From: Schizochytrium sp. TIO01
Lineage: Eukaryota > Sar > Bigyra > Thraustochytrida > Thraustochytriidae
Assembly (NCBI GenBank): GCA_004764695.1
Contig: SMSO01000036.1
Location: forward strand, 764,001-828,000
Direction of reading: 5' to 3'
Length of the DNA: 64,000 bases
Of this stretch, positions 44,627-55,977 are shown one piece after another (within the stretch, counting starts at the first letter, position 1; every line of letters begins with the position of its first letter). The notes below the pieces were generated by a model that had not been told where the DNA came from, ran no database searches, and saw nothing but the letters and a program-made list of their open reading frames with translations. The translations under genes were made by a program, and so were the position numbers.

Positions 44627-47600
44627 ATGTTGCGGACACGAACCAACTCGATTTCAATGCGCTCTTTGGTTATCGCCTTCGTTGCTTTCGCAGTCACAGT
44701 CGCCTCTTGCAATGGTGATAGGCCCACGCGTTTCTTCGATTCTCAAAGCACACCGGCATTTCCAGCTTGCTCGGCTAGTTATGCAACTCCCTGCGCCTTC
44801 AATAATGTTTATCGACTTGTTGAAAGAGTTAGCTCCTTAATTGAAGCATCGAGCAATTTAGAAAGTCTCTTTACATCAATCAACAATGCATCGGAAAACG
44901 TACAAGACGGATTTTTTTTTGCACCATATGTTTTTAACTCAACATCCATGCGATGTATTGCAAATGGGAGAGATATCTCTTTCTATAATTTGACGATTGA
45001 AGAGATTGCACAAAGCTTAGGTGTTACATCAGTGCAAGATGACCTTTCTAGTGAGATGCACTCTACTGCAGATGAATCAGAAGACGGATGGTTTAAATTT
45101 GTCTTCGTGTCAGAAGATTATGTAGGCGAGCCCATTGCTCACTTAGGCTATGCCAAGCAGGCTCAGGATTTTAATAACAACACCTACATTGTAATGGCTA
45201 GTCTAGCATACAGACTTCTTCCAAGAATGGATATTGATGCTTGTCCAACATCTGTAAATAGAAGGTGCAACATACAAAATGTCCGTTCCTTAGTTGGGGC
45301 AGCCCTCTACGAGGCTATGACTGCAGAGAGTGAAGCTTCACTTCGCGAAGTATGGAGCGAAATTACATTTCCTCGACCAGACGACATTACATTTCGTGAT
45401 CAATCATGGTATATCTTTGTTTTTGAATTTGGTGACGGCAACGATGGCGACTGCTACGCTCATCTCAATTATAATTGGATTCGATGGAATTTATACGGAA
45501 TCTCCAAACTATTTATCGAAGATGTGCAACAACAAGATGGTTCTGTCATTCATGAGCACTTTAGCGAAGCAGCGCTTCAGGGAGGAGGCTGGGTAAAGTA
45601 CAACTGGACAACTTCCCCATCAGTACCTGCTCTGCTGAAAGTGAGTTATGTGACTGGTGTGGAACTGTTTAACCGCAAGTACTATATCGGAGCAGGGTTT
45701 AATCACATGCGCGACCCTGTAAATGCAGGACCTGTCTGTAGCCAATGTTCGGCTAGCTATAGCAGCCCTTGTGCGATCGGCAATGTACTTTCGCTAAGCG
45801 CACATACTGAAGTTGAACTTCTTACAAAAGCTGAGGCAAACGTAGTTTTTACTCATATTAGCGAAGGCCAAGCATTCAAAATGGATGGTGGTTTTGGAAT
45901 TATCCTCGTTGATTACAACCAAACTGTTATGGCAGATAGTCTTTTCCCTGATAGTTTAAACCAGGATGCAGAGAGTTCCTTCGCAGAGCGCAGCATCCTG
46001 TTTGAATATTCCACTCATGAATCACTTATGGCGCTGGCTGATGGTGGTGGCGGTTGGATACAGTTATCTGGGATTGATGGCCACAGTGATTTTATTGCCT
46101 TTGTCAACAAAATCAGCAAGTTTGAGCGAAGCTACTACTTGCTCAATGGATATTACAATGAGCGTGCCCCCACTGTTGATGAATGTTCTGCAGAATATTC
46201 AGACGAGTGCAGTGAGATCAATGCAAAAGCCCTGGTCGGAGACGTAGTAACGTCCATTCAAGTTGCATCATCCGATTCAGAATTTACAAGTATTTTGGAA
46301 AGCATCAATACAGGTAAGAACTCTAGTTACTTTATCACGCCAAATTTCTATGCTATCGTGCTCGATAGCGATTTCAACCTACTTGCGCATGGTGATACCG
46401 ACTTATTTCAAACCTGGAACATATCAGTTCCTGATAGCTACATGTCCTTCGTCCAACAAGAAGAAGGGGTTTCATCTCTCGGAAATGATTTCGAGGCCGA
46501 ACTTCGCTCAGCAGCATTTAAAGTGGGTGGGGGCTTCGTTTCTTTAACATGGAACACACCTGAGCAAAACTTGGTCAAGACTGCCTACGTTCAAGCCGCA
46601 AAACGAGTGTCATCAACCACAGGAGCCAGCCTCACCTATTACGTTTTGACAATGTTCATTAATGCGCCTGCACCTACCTTGGACTCAGCTGGATGTCCAA
46701 CATATTCGTATGGTGTGAATCATAATGATGGTCTTCCAGTCCGATGCGAGTGCGGATTCTACTATATGCCTGAGTACTCAGTTGTCGAAAATGAAAATTG
46801 TGTTGAGACTTTTGTCAGCAACTATTCCATGACCTGCATTGCTGACCCAAGCAAGACCAGTATTGATGGAGTTAAGAATATTGCAATGGCACTAGGCATG
46901 ATCAATTGTCTATTTGCATTCGCTTGTATAATGTGGACTGTTGCTATGCGTCGACATGTAATTGTCAAGGCCTCGCAGCCAATGCTGCTTGTTCTTGTTG
47001 GGGTAGGCACGATTGTTTCATCCACTACAATATTTGTTATGGTCATTGATGATAAGGTCGGTCCACCAGCTGGAGAGGGAATAAATGATCAAGCAAACTG
47101 GGCATGCATGGCACAACCCTGGTTCTACGGCGCAGGCTTTGCAATTACGTATTGTAGCATGATCGTAAAACTTCGTCGCGTTGCAAAGGTTTTTAAAAGC
47201 GCAGTGAAAATGTCGAAGAAGGTTCGCGGTGTTTCCTTCAAGATGACATTGCTCATTTTGATGGGACTGTTGAGTGTTGAGTTCCTCATTTTAATCATTT
47301 GGACAACAAGCGATCCCTTGAAGTTTGTTCGCCCGGAAGAAAGCCCATTAAATGGCGCTTGCGAAAGTACAAATGCACGTACATTCCTGGAGCTCATGGC
47401 AGTTTATCACCTTATTCTTCTTTTTTACGGTGCCTATCTAAGTTATCGCTGCCGCAAGATGAATGGTGTCTTTGCAGAGACGAAGTACCTGAGTTTAGCT
47501 ATGCTTGGGAATCTCCAAGTTCTTTTGCTTGCTTTGCCTGTCATAGTTCTGACAGCTGATGATGCGGAAACCTCTATGTTTATTCGATCTATTGCTGTCT

Positions 47601-47815
47601 TTCTCAACGACTTTTCTACGACAGCTCTAATCTTTGGACCTAAGGTTTACTTTAGCATATTCGGAGCTCCTGCCGGATCTGGGGATGGAGGTTCCGTGTT
47701 TAAGTCAAGTGATCCTAAAAGCTCTGCCACAAACAAGACTAATCGCACAGCAATTGCGCCATCTAGCGTGGCTTTTCGTTCTTCAATGGTATCCAAGACT
47801 GAAGCAGACGAATAA
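44627..47815 (+). CDS. Receptor copy 4: intact, most divergent four-Cache-like, EGF-like, class C 7TM receptor
   Basis: Intact 1,062-residue receptor with a signal peptide (core SLVIAFVAFAVTVASC) and the same order of parts. C-x7-C heads are at C48, C206, C374 and C520. The EGF-like unit at about 684-730 has lost two cysteines present in the other copies: the first is D686, and the one in the Y-C-V segment is now Gly. The 7TM domain keeps KASQP, FAETKY and GPKVYFSIFG. The residue before P-K is Gly, where the other copies have Cys. Module 2 differs most from copies 1-3 in its ligand-side strands (SWYIFVFEFGDGNDGDCYAH). The start at 44627 follows the AAGAA context; an internal Met11 is an alternative. 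It is diverged enough to suggest a different ligand, which is inference. Confidence 0.9.
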   Translation: MLRTRTNSISMRSLVIAFVAFAVTVASCNGDRPTRFFDSQSTPAFPACSASYATPCAFNNVYRLVERVSSLIEASSNLESLFTSINNASENVQDGFFFAPYVFNSTSMRCIANGRDISFYNLTIEEIAQSLGVTSVQDDLSSEMHSTADESEDGWFKFVFVSEDYVGEPIAHLGYAKQAQDFNNNTYIVMASLAYRLLPRMDIDACPTSVNRRCNIQNVRSLVGAALYEAMTAESEASLREVWSEITFPRPDDITFRDQSWYIFVFEFGDGNDGDCYAHLNYNWIRWNLYGISKLFIEDVQQQDGSVIHEHFSEAALQGGGWVKYNWTTSPSVPALLKVSYVTGVELFNRKYYIGAGFNHMRDPVNAGPVCSQCSASYSSPCAIGNVLSLSAHTEVELLTKAEANVVFTHISEGQAFKMDGGFGIILVDYNQTVMADSLFPDSLNQDAESSFAERSILFEYSTHESLMALADGGGGWIQLSGIDGHSDFIAFVNKISKFERSYYLLNGYYNERAPTVDECSAEYSDECSEINAKALVGDVVTSIQVASSDSEFTSILESINTGKNSSYFITPNFYAIVLDSDFNLLAHGDTDLFQTWNISVPDSYMSFVQQEEGVSSLGNDFEAELRSAAFKVGGGFVSLTWNTPEQNLVKTAYVQAAKRVSSTTGASLTYYVLTMFINAPAPTLDSAGCPTYSYGVNHNDGLPVRCECGFYYMPEYSVVENENCVETFVSNYSMTCIADPSKTSIDGVKNIAMALGMINCLFAFACIMWTVAMRRHVIVKASQPMLLVLVGVGTIVSSTTIFVMVIDDKVGPPAGEGINDQANWACMAQPWFYGAGFAITYCSMIVKLRRVAKVFKSAVKMSKKVRGVSFKMTLLILMGLLSVEFLILIIWTTSDPLKFVRPEESPLNGACESTNARTFLELMAVYHLILLFYGAYLSYRCRKMNGVFAETKYLSLAMLGNLQVLLLALPVIVLTADDAETSMFIRSIAVFLNDFSTTALIFGPKVYFSIFGAPAGSGDGGSVFKSSDPKSSATNKTNRTAIAPSSVAFRSSMVSKTEADE

Positions 47816-49247
47816 CGTACTTTATCTTCATGAATCATTCGCTTATTCTATTATGCAATTTCCACCTTGAAAGTTAAACAAACTGACGCAGATACTCCTT
47901 CCATACTTTGGTGGCCCATTCCTGAGCAGATTCAGGTTGGATATATTCTCAGTTCCTTATCCTAATTTTTCGATATTCTTTTTTATTTGTCTTATTTTGT
48001 TTTGTTTTCTTCTGTCCTGCAGTCAGGTGATTGCTTTGATGATTGGAAGTTGCAAATGATTCTCAATAAACCGGCCAAAGGCCATATTAAAAAGCTTATG
48101 ACAGATAAATTTTGCTACATTGACTATGCACATTTTAGATGGATCAAAGGTACAATGCTTTGCGACTGGGAATTGATTTATGCATACCAATATTCGCAGA
48201 AATCATTTTGTGACGTAGCTCTAGATACCACTGCCCCCCCCACCCCCACCCCCAATGGTGAATCTTTTTTCCTTACAACCCCGAAATCTAGCGAATCCTA
48301 TATTTTGAAGTGAGTACTCGATTTCAAAAGCAAACATGTGTGAGATATCCATGAAACAACAAAAATACTAAGAAGAGCACTGGTTTGTTAACCTTTAAAA
48401 AAAGAAAAGAAAAAAAGAGATCAAGCCTAATAGGATCCAAAGCTCGTCAGTTTTGAATTTAACTTTCATTGAGCTGCCATTACCAAAGGTAACCTAAATC
48501 TGCAAGTATCTTGGGATACTATAGGGTTTACAAAATATAAATAACAGATGACATTCTTGAAGTCCTTAATTACGTCATCACTACCTAGAAATTAGAATTA
48601 AGACTATTTGTTGCCCATAGTCGCTGTTGGAATGCATGGCTCTAAAACAATAGCTTGATTATTTCTACTCCAGTAGGAATCTATGAGAGCATAGTCTTCT
48701 TGAAGAATTCCGGGCTTCAATCATGAAGTAGCCGGTGTCTTATATTGTTTATCTTTATGTTTAATTTAAACAAAAATGTTATTCCAATGGTTTAATCCGT
48801 TACAGAAATGCACACCGTTATTAATTAATATTACGGCCTTGTTTCATTTCTAGTGTCTAATTCATAGAAGATCTATGATCAGAATTGGGAACATCAATGT
48901 ATTTCTCCTTCGAGAAATCAACTATGATCTAAACATCAGCACTATTCTTATCAAATTATCTATCTATCTATCTATCCATGTGTATATGTATGTAAATATA
49001 TCTAAATTATGGTGAAAAGTAATATACAACTTTTTAAAATACTATATTTATTCATTTATCATTTAATGTCAGTAATATCATGAACATCAACTATAATTGA
49101 TGTCACATAAACAATATAGAGAAGCGCCTGTTTGAACGTATTTATGTATACGTGTGCGTTTTGCTAAAGCGAAATGAAGGAGATAGTTGATTACTCAGAC
49201 GTATTGCATTGCATATCCTTATTTTGATAGTTAACAGTATTTTGAAA
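47816..49247. other. Spacer after receptor array
   Basis: AT-rich, with a C-rich patch near 48234-48252 and a (TATC)n microsatellite at 48957-48976. A 108-codon frame at 47987-48313 has no recognisable features and is not called. Confidence 0.5.
48957..48976. repeat. (TATC)n microsatellite
   Basis: About five perfect TATC units. Confidence 0.85.
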
Positions 49248-49907
49248 ATGGACGCACCAACACCTTGGAGGGCATATGCAGCAGTTCGGAAGACCGGGGC
49301 GCCCGTAGCAATCGGAGGGGAAACGAGCAACCAATCAATCTGTGGCATTAGTGAACGAGAGGAGGTCTCGAATCGAAAAACCCTATACAAGAGTGACAGT
49401 CAAAAGACATTATCTCATCATAGGAGACTTTCACATCGACCTTTTAAACAACGGGGGTGGATAATTGACTCACTAAACCAGGTTCATGATGTACAACAAC
49501 ACGAGAAACGGTTGATTGGTCGCAACATTGCAACTTTGAAGTCCGGGAAACGAGACCAAACTATTGTTTATGACAGACCCATATCCGTAATTAATGAGTT
49601 CATCTTGAATGGTAATCGAGATGCAGAATATTGGAAAGAGCACAACTCAAAAACAGAACACTATTTGCAAGGTCGCTTGATTCCTAGCAACCTCATCCAG
49701 AGCCCAACACACTCACGCCACCTTGCTTTCAAAGATCGTCTTCAGTTTTTAGTAGGAGGTAAAGGTGTTGACCCACGTCTCTTGTTCAGATTATGCACAT
49801 CAAAGTCTCGTATGGCTGCCATTCGCGTCCAATGCTGGTGGCGACAAGTAGCAGCTCGTAGAAAATTTGTGAAGCTCTGGTACAGGAAAAGAGGTGGTTT
49901 TTCATAA
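49248..49907 (+). CDS. Hypothetical protein with C-terminal IQ-like motif
   Basis: A 219-residue basic protein of no family I recognise. The frame is open a little upstream to a TTG at 49209, but the first ATG is at 49248 (MDAPTPWRAYAAV). Near the C-terminus the segment AAIRVQCWWRQVAARRKF fits an IQ motif (I/V-Q-x3-R-x4-R-like), a calmodulin-family binding helix. The rest is polar, Arg/His/Ser-rich and probably partly disordered, with no membrane segment. IQ motifs of this kind are common in ciliary and cytoskeletal proteins, so a link to the EF-hand protein at 7477-7941 is conceivable but unproven. It lies tail-to-tail with the pelota gene, 388 bp away. Confidence 0.6.
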   Translation: MDAPTPWRAYAAVRKTGAPVAIGGETSNQSICGISEREEVSNRKTLYKSDSQKTLSHHRRLSHRPFKQRGWIIDSLNQVHDVQQHEKRLIGRNIATLKSGKRDQTIVYDRPISVINEFILNGNRDAEYWKEHNSKTEHYLQGRLIPSNLIQSPTHSRHLAFKDRLQFLVGGKGVDPRLLFRLCTSKSRMAAIRVQCWWRQVAARRKFVKLWYRKRGGFS

Positions 49908-50295
49908 CATTGGACAACGAGATCTAAGAAAGATAAGATTTGCAATCCGCGTGACTATCAAAATTATTAACCGAGAACTCAAAGGATTATTGAAATTTGA
50001 GGCCTGTTCTTCCTGTAAATTCCCTTGCTCTCTTTCAACGAGGCTGCCAGCAAACCGCAGAGTCATATCAAAGTGTCATGATCACCAATCACTACTAAAT
50101 CCCCTTACAAACAGAAAATAAAATAAAGAAAATACGAAAGAAAAATCAATCATGTGTTCTTAATGTTAATGTGCACATTTATATTCATAATGCGCCTTCA
50201 GATACACACGCCATCACTTCAGTATGCTAGGCACCTCCCTAAATCTGGACTATTACGTATATTGTAGCTGAATGTTGGGACAAACTTTGATGACA
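49908..50295. other. Convergent spacer
   Basis: AT-rich gap between the stop codons of the IQ-motif gene (+) and pelota (-). AATAAA-like sequence near 50118-50125 could serve as a polyadenylation signal for the plus-strand gene. Confidence 0.45.
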
Positions 50296-51966
50296 TTAGA
50301 ACATATCTTTCAGAGCTTCCTCTGCATCTTGATCTTCATGCGTTTTGGAGCCTCCGATACGAAGATGATCCGCAACATCATTGCTCAGTTCTATATCGTC
50401 ATCCGAGCTCTCGACATCGTCATCTTCGTCGTCCTCGATGCCAGCGTAAGGATCATCATTCTCGTGGTCCACTTCGCCATTTAAGATCTCCATATCATCG
50501 AGTTCAGGAAGCGGGAAGCGGAGGATCGCTGCAACACCAGAAAGCTGCGCAAGCTGTTCGCCAGAAGTATGTAGTGCTGAAAAAATGTAGACCTTGGCCC
50601 CTGCATCTCGACAGGCCTCGACTAAATCCACATATTGACGCCGTGTCTTGATATCAGATGCCCGGAAAAGGGAATCGGTGATTAAAAGCGAATCAATAGC
50701 TCCCTTTTCAAGAGCAGCCTGGACATGGGGGTATGAGTAGAAGGCCATCTCAGAATTTTCGTTTAGCATCCTGAAGAATTTGTTTAAAACCTTCACCTCT
50801 TTAGCTGCTTGAGAATCAAGAAGCTGTGATTGTAAACCAGGATCAGCAAGGACCTGGTCTAGTGCATGTTTGTAACCTGAAGAAGAATGAGCCAGTACAA
50901 AACGCTCCTTGTTTTGTAGAATAATTTTCAAATCAGGTCGTTTATTCTATATATCAAATGCTTGGTTTAAATTGCATTACTGAGTCAGTAGCCGGTCTTT
51001 GTACAATGACTTTCTAGCTTTGAACACAAAAAAGGGTTTTCCATTCTTTGGTGAATGCATCCTCAGAACTTACCGCCTCCGCGATGATGTACTTGAAAAA
51101 GTCATCTTTGACATATCCAGGGCTGGCAATCAAAACACTCTTGACAATTGAAAAATCTATCTCCCTTAGGAGGGCCTGTAGCACCATTTCGAAGAACTTT
51201 TCTACATTTTCACGGTGCACTTTACCATCTGCCCTTTTCTTGGGTATGTTTCGTTCGATTTTCGCCCGAAGAATGGTCATATGGCCTGTGATGAGACAAA
51301 CATGCGCAAGACCCTGCTGCATGACAATGGCGGCTAATTGGGCTTGCTTCACAGGGTTGCATGCTGTCTCGAGCCTCTCAAGAAATATTGTATCCCATTG
51401 CGCCTTTTGAATTGTGAAGTTGCGGTGCGGCTCTAACTCAATAGTATGGTAAGCGTTGAGCTTAATGTGAGGCGATTCAGTCTGATTACGCCCACTCAAG
51501 CGAATGGCACATTCCTCTGGATCAAAGTCTACACCCTCCACCCGAATCGTTACAGTCAGACGAACCTTCTGGGACGAGACGGCTGTTGTGCCTTCCTTCA
51601 CAACCTTTCGAAAAGTACTTGCCTTTACCAAATCTCCAACGGAAATCAGGTTGTACACATGCCACATATCCTCGCCATCATCTGCGCATAGGACGACCTG
51701 TGTTTTGTATAAACTCGTTTCCAAGCCGAGTTGCCACAACGTTGTGTGAGAAGTTAGCATTCCTGGACTATCACGATTTTGCGATATTTTGCGAACTATC
51801 GCTTGTTACCCTTGCGATACTGAAGCAAATAGCAAGACCCTTTGCGATTTCATGGAAATGATGAGCAAAAGGATAGCACCATGCGCTAGGATTATTCTTG
51901 CGTACTCTAAATACATACCTGTCCCTCGCCGTCCTTAGCAGAAATGTTCTTCTTGATTAGCCTCAT
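50296..51966 (-). CDS. PELO: Pelota / Dom34 ribosome-rescue factor, three exons
   Basis: Pelota binds the empty A site of stalled ribosomes with Hbs1 and splits them with ABCE1 (no-go and non-stop decay). The exons on the minus strand are 51966-51919 (16 codons, MRLIKKNISAKDGEGQ), 51697-51074 and 50946-50296, giving 440 residues. Intron 1 (51918-51698, 221 nt) starts GTATGT and ends ACACAG. Intron 2 (51073-50947, 127 nt) starts GTAAGT and ends ATATAG. Both are phase 0. Joined, the N-domain reads GQ|VVLCADDGEDMWHVYNL, collinear with human PELO. The central domain has ASPGYVKDDF and the C-domain has HSSSGYKHAL, then SGEQLAQLSGVAAILRFPLPEL. The eRF1 GGQ motif is absent, as expected. The C-terminal extension of about 60 residues is very acidic and longer than in human PELO. 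The second exon alone mimics an ORF with a false start at 51760. Confidence 0.95.
50947..51073 (-). other. PELO intron 2
   Basis: 127-nt GT-AG intron, phase 0. Donor GTAAGT after IIAEA, acceptor ATATAG before NKRPDLKIIL. The acceptor is the less certain end. Confidence 0.8.
51698..51918 (-). other. PELO intron 1
   Basis: 221-nt GT-AG intron, phase 0, between codons for Q16 and V17. Donor GTATGT, acceptor ACACAG. Supported by exact collinearity with the PELO family on both sides. Confidence 0.9.
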
Positions 51967-54900
51967 GGTTGCACTTGTTTATCCAGACACCTCCGACTTT
52001 TGACGAAGCGAGGTAAAAACAAACACAACCTGCGACTGTCGGCGTCAATTTGGGGGGTCTAGATCATACCAGATTGTTTCGCGTCTAAGTTGTGTCCTGG
52101 CGTAGGCAAAGCTCTTCTCCACGAAGCTCTCCCTTCTGCTATGCCAGCACTATTGAGTCTGAGTCATACTGTAGAACTCTACAGAGTCTAAACAGTAACA
52201 CTTGTATAGGATATGCGTATTTTCCTCAGTGTAACAAATAGGCAGGTACCTACTTAGGCTGCTACCAGTATCAGTATAAGGCTTTGAGCAGTGATTACTA
52301 AGAACGAACTCTTGCGTAAAGAAGTCTAACCAATGATTAGCCTGAAGAAACATAAATGGGCCCGTTGACTACTCATGTAGGCTTAACCCTCAGAGCAATT
52401 TTTCAATTACCAAACTTTGTAAGTGGGATAACATGAACTACATTTTGCACAAAACTAATATTTTAGCACTTAGTATCGCTTCAAAGAAACTGATTTAGGC
52501 ATAATTAAGTAATCCATCATTCAATGCAGACCTCATTCGCCTTACAAACTTGTGTGTGATTAGCTCCTCCACATGCTCAAAGATAAACTCTTTCACTAGC
52601 GTTTCCTTTCTGGCCTTCATTTTATGGCTTGCCTATCTCACCCTAGCCACCAGTAGGCACATCGCTTATGTATTGTGAAAAACCAGGGCTGCGTGCAATG
52701 TTTGTCACACGATAAACCAACTTCACTTTCCTAGCTCGTATTAATATAACAATTTCGAAAGATACTAATTCGAGAAAATGAGTTTCTTTTAAACTGTTAA
52801 GCCCTGCTTGACAACGCACTTGTATCAGTAAATTGCGAGGCCTCTGAATGGGTAGTTGGCCATGCATTTGAAATATTTTGCATTGATCTTCTTCATCTTT
52901 TGAATGAGCATCAAGGTAAAAGACTGGAAGCTCAGAGTAGCAAATAAGATGATATTTAGTTTCACTAGAGAGTACGTAGAGAACGTTTGCTTTAAGCATT
53001 TCCAACGTAAATCAGGAATAGAACCAACAGTTTCTTTACAATTTGCCATTGGACTTTATCACTCTGTGAGTCTGATGACTCATTGATTGTATATTCAATT
53101 TGTTTTTGCTAAAATTAGAGCCCTCCATTGACAAGAGCGTAAAATGCATTGGTAATGCGAAGGCACGCGCGGAGTCTCATCGGGATGGTCGGTTCAAGGT
53201 TTCAAATTTACTTCTCAGGGAAATATGTACATAGTTTGAAGAGCGGAGGATAGTCACGTTTCAATTTTTTTGTGAATGGATGCAAGTCTTGTTAAATTAA
53301 TCTTTGATATCTTGTATAATTTGAATGTATCGTGAAGCATAAAGATATAGGTGCGAGAAAAATTGGAGTTAGATAAGTAGCTAGTTCGAAAATAGCTTAT
53401 AATGGTCATAAATAATAAAATACATACATAATTGCATACTATCTACAAGCCAGATCATATTCTCCTCTTGCTTAAGTCCAAATAGGTGCAAGGTTGATAG
53501 AATTGATAGAATGTAGGCACTTGCGTTTATACATGATCCAAACAGGCATTATTGGGAAGAGGAATATAGTCAAATTCACGGTGGTTTTAGACCTTTTTTT
53601 CTTCTTTTCATTTTTGTGACATAAACCAATAAATTAAATTATTAGAGCAGTCTCTTCATCGTTAAGTCTATGAACCCAAATTTGCTATCCTCCAGGTACA
53701 AACAACTCTCAACTTTACGTAACAGTTGCAAAGTTTGAGTGACGCGTTGACATTTAACAGCAGCATCATTCAGTGTCCTCAACAGTCAAATGTGCAAAAA
53801 AAGATGCATTTCCAATTTGTTCCTTACCAGGTAGGTGCCGCCATTTATTATTTTCTTGAGAAAGCATGCACTACTACTTAACACTGGTAGGTAGGTATCT
53901 ACCTGCGTCTATTGCAGTTACTAGCTTCTGAGTAAAAACTTTGGTTGAAGCAACATGAAACTCAACTCCGCATACCAAGGTAGGTAAATCACTCTCAATA
54001 GGCACCTATTGTTATGGTTTGAGTTTTACTAAAGCTAAAGATGTTAGCTAATTTGTCTGAATAGTGAGATCGGGTGCCTCAGTATTGGTTGAGGTACTAG
54101 CCCATGAATTATTGCTTTGGCTTCAGTTTATTTTTTTGTTCGCCCAAGCTAAAAGATTTCAACATAATACCTCTGCCTTGTGAAAATGGGCGCTAGATTA
54201 CTGGCAAGAAGCAATGTACTCACCTACCATTATCGCACTGGGACGTGTTAGTAATGCTGCTAGCTCTTGCACCAACGAGTGAACTTTGGCACTCGGATAA
54301 ATGGGTAACAACATGAATAATTTCACGGAGTCTCAAAATCTATGAGCAAATGCGTGAGCTTCACAGACCAAGGTCAATGCACAACTCGAGGGCTTATGAA
54401 GATAGCTGAGTGCCTCTTATAGAGAGCTGAGTGACTTGGAAGCACCGCTGCTGTAAAAGTTTTCCGATTTTACTCCATTTTGTCATAATAGTCTATGACT
54501 AAGGTCTACTAAGAGTCACGGGCGCTCCCTTTATTTCAAATAAAGTTGTCTCTTATCTTCTAAATCATAGACCTGTCACTTGAAATAGAAGATAAAGCTG
54601 GCTCTCACTGAGCCTACTTTAATAAAAAATCAAACAATCAACATATTTCGGTTTGCTCAATCATGCCCGTTTCCTTGATTCTTTCTTAGTCTTGATCGCG
54701 ATGTTCTGAACCCCAATTTGATCATGGTCAACTTCAGCGCTACTCTACTATGCTGCTACGCTCAAAACTTAACCCAGACAGCAGGCAGGGGAAGGAAGCG
54801 AACGCAAGAGAAGCTCATCAGAGAGTTAGAAATGATACAAGGTGTGCAAGAAGACAAAGAAACAAATATTAGTATATGTACCTAGGGAGGCAGGTATCTC

Positions 54901-55977
54901 AAGTGTAAGAAAGTGGAGAAAAATGAGACGCCGTGCACTCTCACTAATAAGCTAAAATCTAAAATCTCTCTCTCAGCTTTGGTTAGAATCACTCATAGCT
55001 TTTTCGAAGTATCTGATCTTTAACCTTTAAAGGATGTTGTGTCCCAACGTATTGTTTCCACACGATAAGTGGCCAGTTCTAGACCTGCGAGTAGCGATAT
55101 GCATCAAGAGATCTATCATACTGTGAGCTTTGACCGAGGGATGATTGATCGCAGCGGTGTCTAACTCGGAGAGAGGAAGACAAAACTCGAATTCTAAATT
55201 CTCGGGGCAGCTGTCGGGGCTTTAGCCTGATTTCTTTCAATTCTTTTATTTCACCCAACACTAAAGATAGATGCTATAATTGATCTACTAGTAGGTATGT
55301 ACATAGAAGGTTCCTATTACCGACTTTACGTGCTGTGACCATTTCAAGAATAATAAAACAGATTTTAAGGCGCTGATAGTGGATATGCGGGTATGCTTCA
55401 CGCCTCTAATTTGGGTTCCTTGTCGCTAGGTAACATCAAGCCAGCAGAGCTAGCTGTACTTCTAGATTTTTAATACTAAAATATACTAAATTTTCAAAAT
55501 ATGAGAAGCAAAATGTAGTAAGTTGTTAGTACTATTGGTAGGTATTAGTTTTATTATCTAAATTGCTGCAGATGTTAAAAGGCCTGATATTGAAAATCGC
55601 TTTTTAATATTCTAGCTAGGTAGTAGTACCATGTTGGCGGGATGTGTTTAAATAGCTTTTAATAAAATTGAAAAATTGAAAGTTCTTACTAACAATTTAT
55701 TTCATATGATATATTATATGATAATTATTTTAACCCCCAAAAACTTTATAAAAATACTCTTCAGTAGTACTATATTAGTGTATTCAAGTTTTAAAAAATA
55801 AAATATTAAAGTTTAGATCATTGATTGCGCTTTAATTGGTGACAATTGGTGACAGACAGGAAGTCCCATTTCAAAGCCAAATTAGCTTCATAGCGTGTCA
55901 AGAGTCTTTGCACATCGTTGCACGGACCACCGAGTTGCAAGCCGAGGTAACCAAGTACAGCACAGGGAGTGTACAAG
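51967..55977. other. 4 kb spacer PELO - amine oxidase
   Basis: The two flanking genes are divergent, so both promoters lie here. No recognised coding region. Frames such as 52643-53005 (-) have no family resemblance. TAGGTA/TACCTA motifs are frequent (52241-52260, 53828, 53886-53904, 53979, 55288, 55613). Confidence 0.5.

Noticed and set aside
51698-51760. N-terminal residues MLTSHTTLWQLGLETS as the start of pelota
   Set aside because: They are intron translation. The true N-terminus MRLIKKN is in exon 1 at 51966, matching the family.
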